A stretch of DNA of 20,276 nt from Stenocarpella maydis (Eukaryota > Ascomycota > Sordariomycetes > Diaporthales > Diaporthaceae): positions 1 through 20,276 of the forward strand of contig NQMI01000152.1 in the NCBI GenBank assembly GCA_002270565.1, written 5' to 3'. Of this stretch, positions 17,881 to 20,276 are shown in pieces. Below the pieces are notes generated by a model, which did not search any database, was not told the DNA's origin, and saw only the letters and a program-made list of their open reading frames with translations. The translations under genes were made by a program, and so were the position numbers. Within the stretch, counting starts at the first letter, position 1; every line of letters starts with the position of its first letter.

Positions 17881-19857
17881 ATGTTGTCCGCCTCAGATAA
17901 CCCTGAGAAAGGCCCTTCTAGCAATTCTGGCCCTTCCAGCTAAACCCAACCCCTTTGGATATATGAAGAGATAGCAAAAGGAAGCATGATTGATATTAAA
18001 AAATAGTACTAATTTGCTAACCTCTAATTCTAGGATAATGAGGAAATTAATCTAGAAGCACCCCTATCTTCTATATAACTTACTATATACTTTGCACAGG
18101 TTGTAGTGGAAATCATCTAAATGAAGCTCTAAATAAGGATACTCCTTATAATAATTGTTTTAGTATTTAAAGGGTAAACTTCTTATTAACTTAATTAAGT
18201 CCTATGTATCTTTAGGAATGAGCTAATAGATATAATTAACAGGTAAGGAATTCCTACTCTAGGGGCATCTATTAATAAATAAATCCTAACTATACTTTAG
18301 TATAAATATATAGTCATTATGCAACCTGCCCCTAATCTACCATAAAACCAAACCCTAATACATACCTCTTCATGCAATATACTACAAAATATACAACCTT
18401 TACAAGCTTAGGAGACAGTTAAAATATAAGAACTATAGATATAAGTTTAATCATATAATAAACTCCTATGAACCATATAAGCTATAACAGCTAATACCCA
18501 CCCTATATAACATATTCTACCAGGAATAAGATATATATAAGAAGTAGGTAACTTCCTATAATAACCAGATGTATAGCTTATAGCTTGCTTAATCTATCTA
18601 GATAGTGCTCTATACAACCTACTTCTAATAAGAATGATTTAGAACGGGCTGATTAACCCCCAGACTATATTAAACTTTTATAAAGATTGAAGGAAGGACT
18701 ATAACTATATAGGGAAACCATACGACCTCCTATACGATAAAGCTTAAATCTTCATCAGCTACTGCCAAAGGCTATAAATATAAGAGGACTAGTACTATAC
18801 AGTCTTCCCTAATATTCTATTAGGCCGTGCAGAAGAATTTTACCTATATTATATTGGATCAGATAAGACTTGGAAAGAGAGATATAATCTAATAGATATA
18901 TATTTTAATATTAATATGAACTATAGCTAATATTAGGTAGATTAGATAACTATATTGTTTATATAAATTAAGCGGGAGAACCCAGATAAGATAATACTAG
19001 AGGTACTAGAGACCCTTCTTAATAAGCTCCAGCTCGCTTAATGCACACTAGGGGAAGGATACTAGGGCGAAATTGTGCTACATATAATAGTATCTTATGC
19101 ATATTATGCAGTACTAGAGCTTAAGTACGCCCTAATAAACCAGAAGCTAACATATAAAGCACTATTTGCAGACCTTTATATAGCAATCTAAGTGGCTATA
19201 GAATGAAACTCTACTTAATAGTTTCTAATGCATAATGAAGCAAACATTAATTTGGTAGATAAGCAGTATACCTCTAACTATAAGGACTGCTAGAAGATAT
19301 TATATAATTATTTAAAAAAGATATTATATAACTGCCCCCAGGTTTAGTTCTTATAAAGACCTTCTATATAATAAAGAGCGCCTATATATTAATAGATATT
19401 TAGACCCTTTCATATAAAAGATAAACCAAAGAAATATTTTATATATAAGAAGGAAGAATGCTGGTTTATAAACTACTCTGAAAAGGAAAGGAATGATATA
19501 CGAACCTAATATCTCTAGATATATAAAGACCTCCATTAAGAACCTATTTAGAATGATAAAGAATTTCAGTCCTTTATGCTAGACTATAAGGGAGAGGATA
19601 TATCAACTAACTATATGGAAAAACCACCTTGGGATCCTTGGGATTTAGATGAGGGAGGTATCCTATAATAACATCTAGTTAATTTTGCATTTAACCACTA
19701 TATAATAGGAGAGGATATCTATACAGCCCTAAGAATAACCCTAGTAGAGAATTTCATACTATATAACCCCTATAGTATAATATACTAAGGAGAGCTCTAG
19801 GATATAGGAGCAGTAAAGTTCTCTATTATTAGGAAATCCCAGGCCATAGTATACCTA
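17881..19857 (+). pseudogene. gag and protease start of LTR retrotransposon, stop-riddled
   Basis: From ATG 17881 the frame reads MLSASDNPEKGPSSNSGPSS, a serine/proline-rich start as in fungal gag proteins, then meets a TAA and many further stops without any frameshift. The nucleocapsid knuckle survives as KKYFIYKKEECWFINY (from 19429), where relatives have C-F-V-C-x4-C-W-S-x2-H: two Cys and the His read Tyr and a Gly reads Glu, all transitions. The protease-like site reads D-I-G-A at 19801-19812, where D-T/S-G-A is expected. The frame then runs into unrelated sequence at about 19857. Non-functional. Confidence 0.75.
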
Positions 19858-20276
19858 TTGAAAACGGGCCCAGAGGGAGAGCGAGAGGACAAAACCTCCT
19901 CACACACAAAAAGGCACACGTTCTGCCAGAGCCCTGATCAAGCAACCACCCCAAGAGGAGTGTGGAAGGCAAGAAGAGGGAGCCCCCGTGACGCGATAGA
20001 GAGTTTATGAGGGGAATAGAGGGTGCCAAAAAGGAGAGGCAGAAAGAGAGGGCACAAGAAATAGTTTCAGTACACATGTATATATCAGACAGATACAAAT
20101 TCACAAGGTATAAAGATGATCTCTAGACTAGAATTTCTCAAAAGCAAACGCAGGAGACATTCTATAGTATTGAGGGAGGGGGGATGAAGCTTGTTTTCTC
20201 CGGATAGAATGCCGGTCCCCTAACCGCAGAACACTATAATGAAAACCTCTTATAAGATAGCAATCCCTGGGAGAGC
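19858..20276. other. Unassigned sequence after the retrotransposon break
   Basis: Composition switches from AT-rich to purine-rich and GC-balanced on the plus strand (GAGAGCGAGAGGAC, AAGAAGAGGGAGCCC, AAAAAGGAGAGGCAGAAAG). A 91-codon frame on the minus strand (20104-19829), rich in Leu, Ser and Phe, is explained by this composition and crosses the boundary, so I do not call it a gene. This is perhaps another insertion or a recombined flank; no terminal repeat is seen before the window ends. Confidence 0.45.

Larger units (their letters stand above)
17296..19857 (+). mobile_element. RIP-degraded LTR retrotransposon, probably Ty1/copia (5' part)
   Basis: An LTR-like start TGTCGGAATAGCATTGGGAC at 17296 is followed by an AT-rich leader, then a gag frame from ATG 17881. 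That frame continues without frameshift through a decayed zinc knuckle (about 19426-19480) to a protease-like active site at 19801. Integrase, reverse transcriptase and the 3' LTR are absent. Similarity to retroelement coding stops near 19857, where base composition changes abruptly. The gag style (FVC..EGCWS..H knuckle) and the LTR start fit fungal Ty1/copia elements; Ty3/gypsy is not fully excluded. Confidence 0.75.

Noticed and set aside
19351..19536. 61-codon minus-strand ORF
   Set aside because: It lies inside the RIP-altered retrotransposon, is extremely rich in Tyr/Ile/Phe from AT bias, and is antisense to the gag remnant.
1..20276. CRISPR arrays, rRNA and tRNA genes, telomere repeats
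   Set aside because: No regularly spaced repeats, no rRNA-like segments, no convincing cloverleaf and no TTAGGG arrays were seen while reading both strands. A tRNA could still be missed without a covariance search.

Overview
The window looks like nuclear DNA of a filamentous ascomycete (Pezizomycotina). Three things point to this: short GT-AG introns of 50-87 bp inside recognisable fungal genes, Fot1/pogo-type and LTR transposons of fungal type, and a sharp split between GC-balanced gene DNA and AT-rich blocks. In those blocks transposon reading frames stay in phase but are riddled with TAG/TAA stops, as expected from repeat-induced point mutation (RIP). The mix of gene remnants and nested transposons suggests an accessory or subtelomere-like region.

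Layout. 2-1021 (+): 3' half of an MFS sugar transporter, cut by the left edge and interrupted internally. 1063-1746: internally deleted Fot1/pogo-type element with terminal inverted repeats and TA target duplication. 2867-5785 (-): a copper amine oxidase with 11 exons including a 15-bp micro-exon, rebuilt here to 775 residues with all catalytic motifs. 5786-10847: mostly without recognisable genes, with a 9-bp tandem repeat, a purine tract and a 234-bp inverted-repeat element. 10848-11390 (+): broken C-terminal remnant of an FAD-dependent monooxygenase. 12021-13392 (+): a three-exon vacuolar Ca2+/H+ exchanger (CAX) homologue whose two ion-binding motifs have lost their acidic residues. 13392-15319: a full-length Fot1-like transposon inserted in the last codons of that CAX gene, its transposase destroyed by RIP-type changes. 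15320-16834: the separated CAX tail, then unassigned DNA. 16835-17295: left end of a second Fot1/pogo-type element, sharing its terminal repeat with the 1063 element. 17296-about 19857: 5' LTR, gag and start of protease of a RIP-degraded, probably Ty1/copia, retrotransposon apparently inserted in that element. 19858-20276: unassigned, different composition.

How the genes relate. Transporter, amine oxidase, oxygenase remnant and CAX homologue lie in mixed orientations with transposons between them. I see no shared regulation and no core biosynthetic enzyme, so I do not call a metabolite cluster. The most notable points are the CAX homologue that keeps an open frame while its transport residues are gone, and the transposon that landed at its 3' end and now supplies its stop codon.
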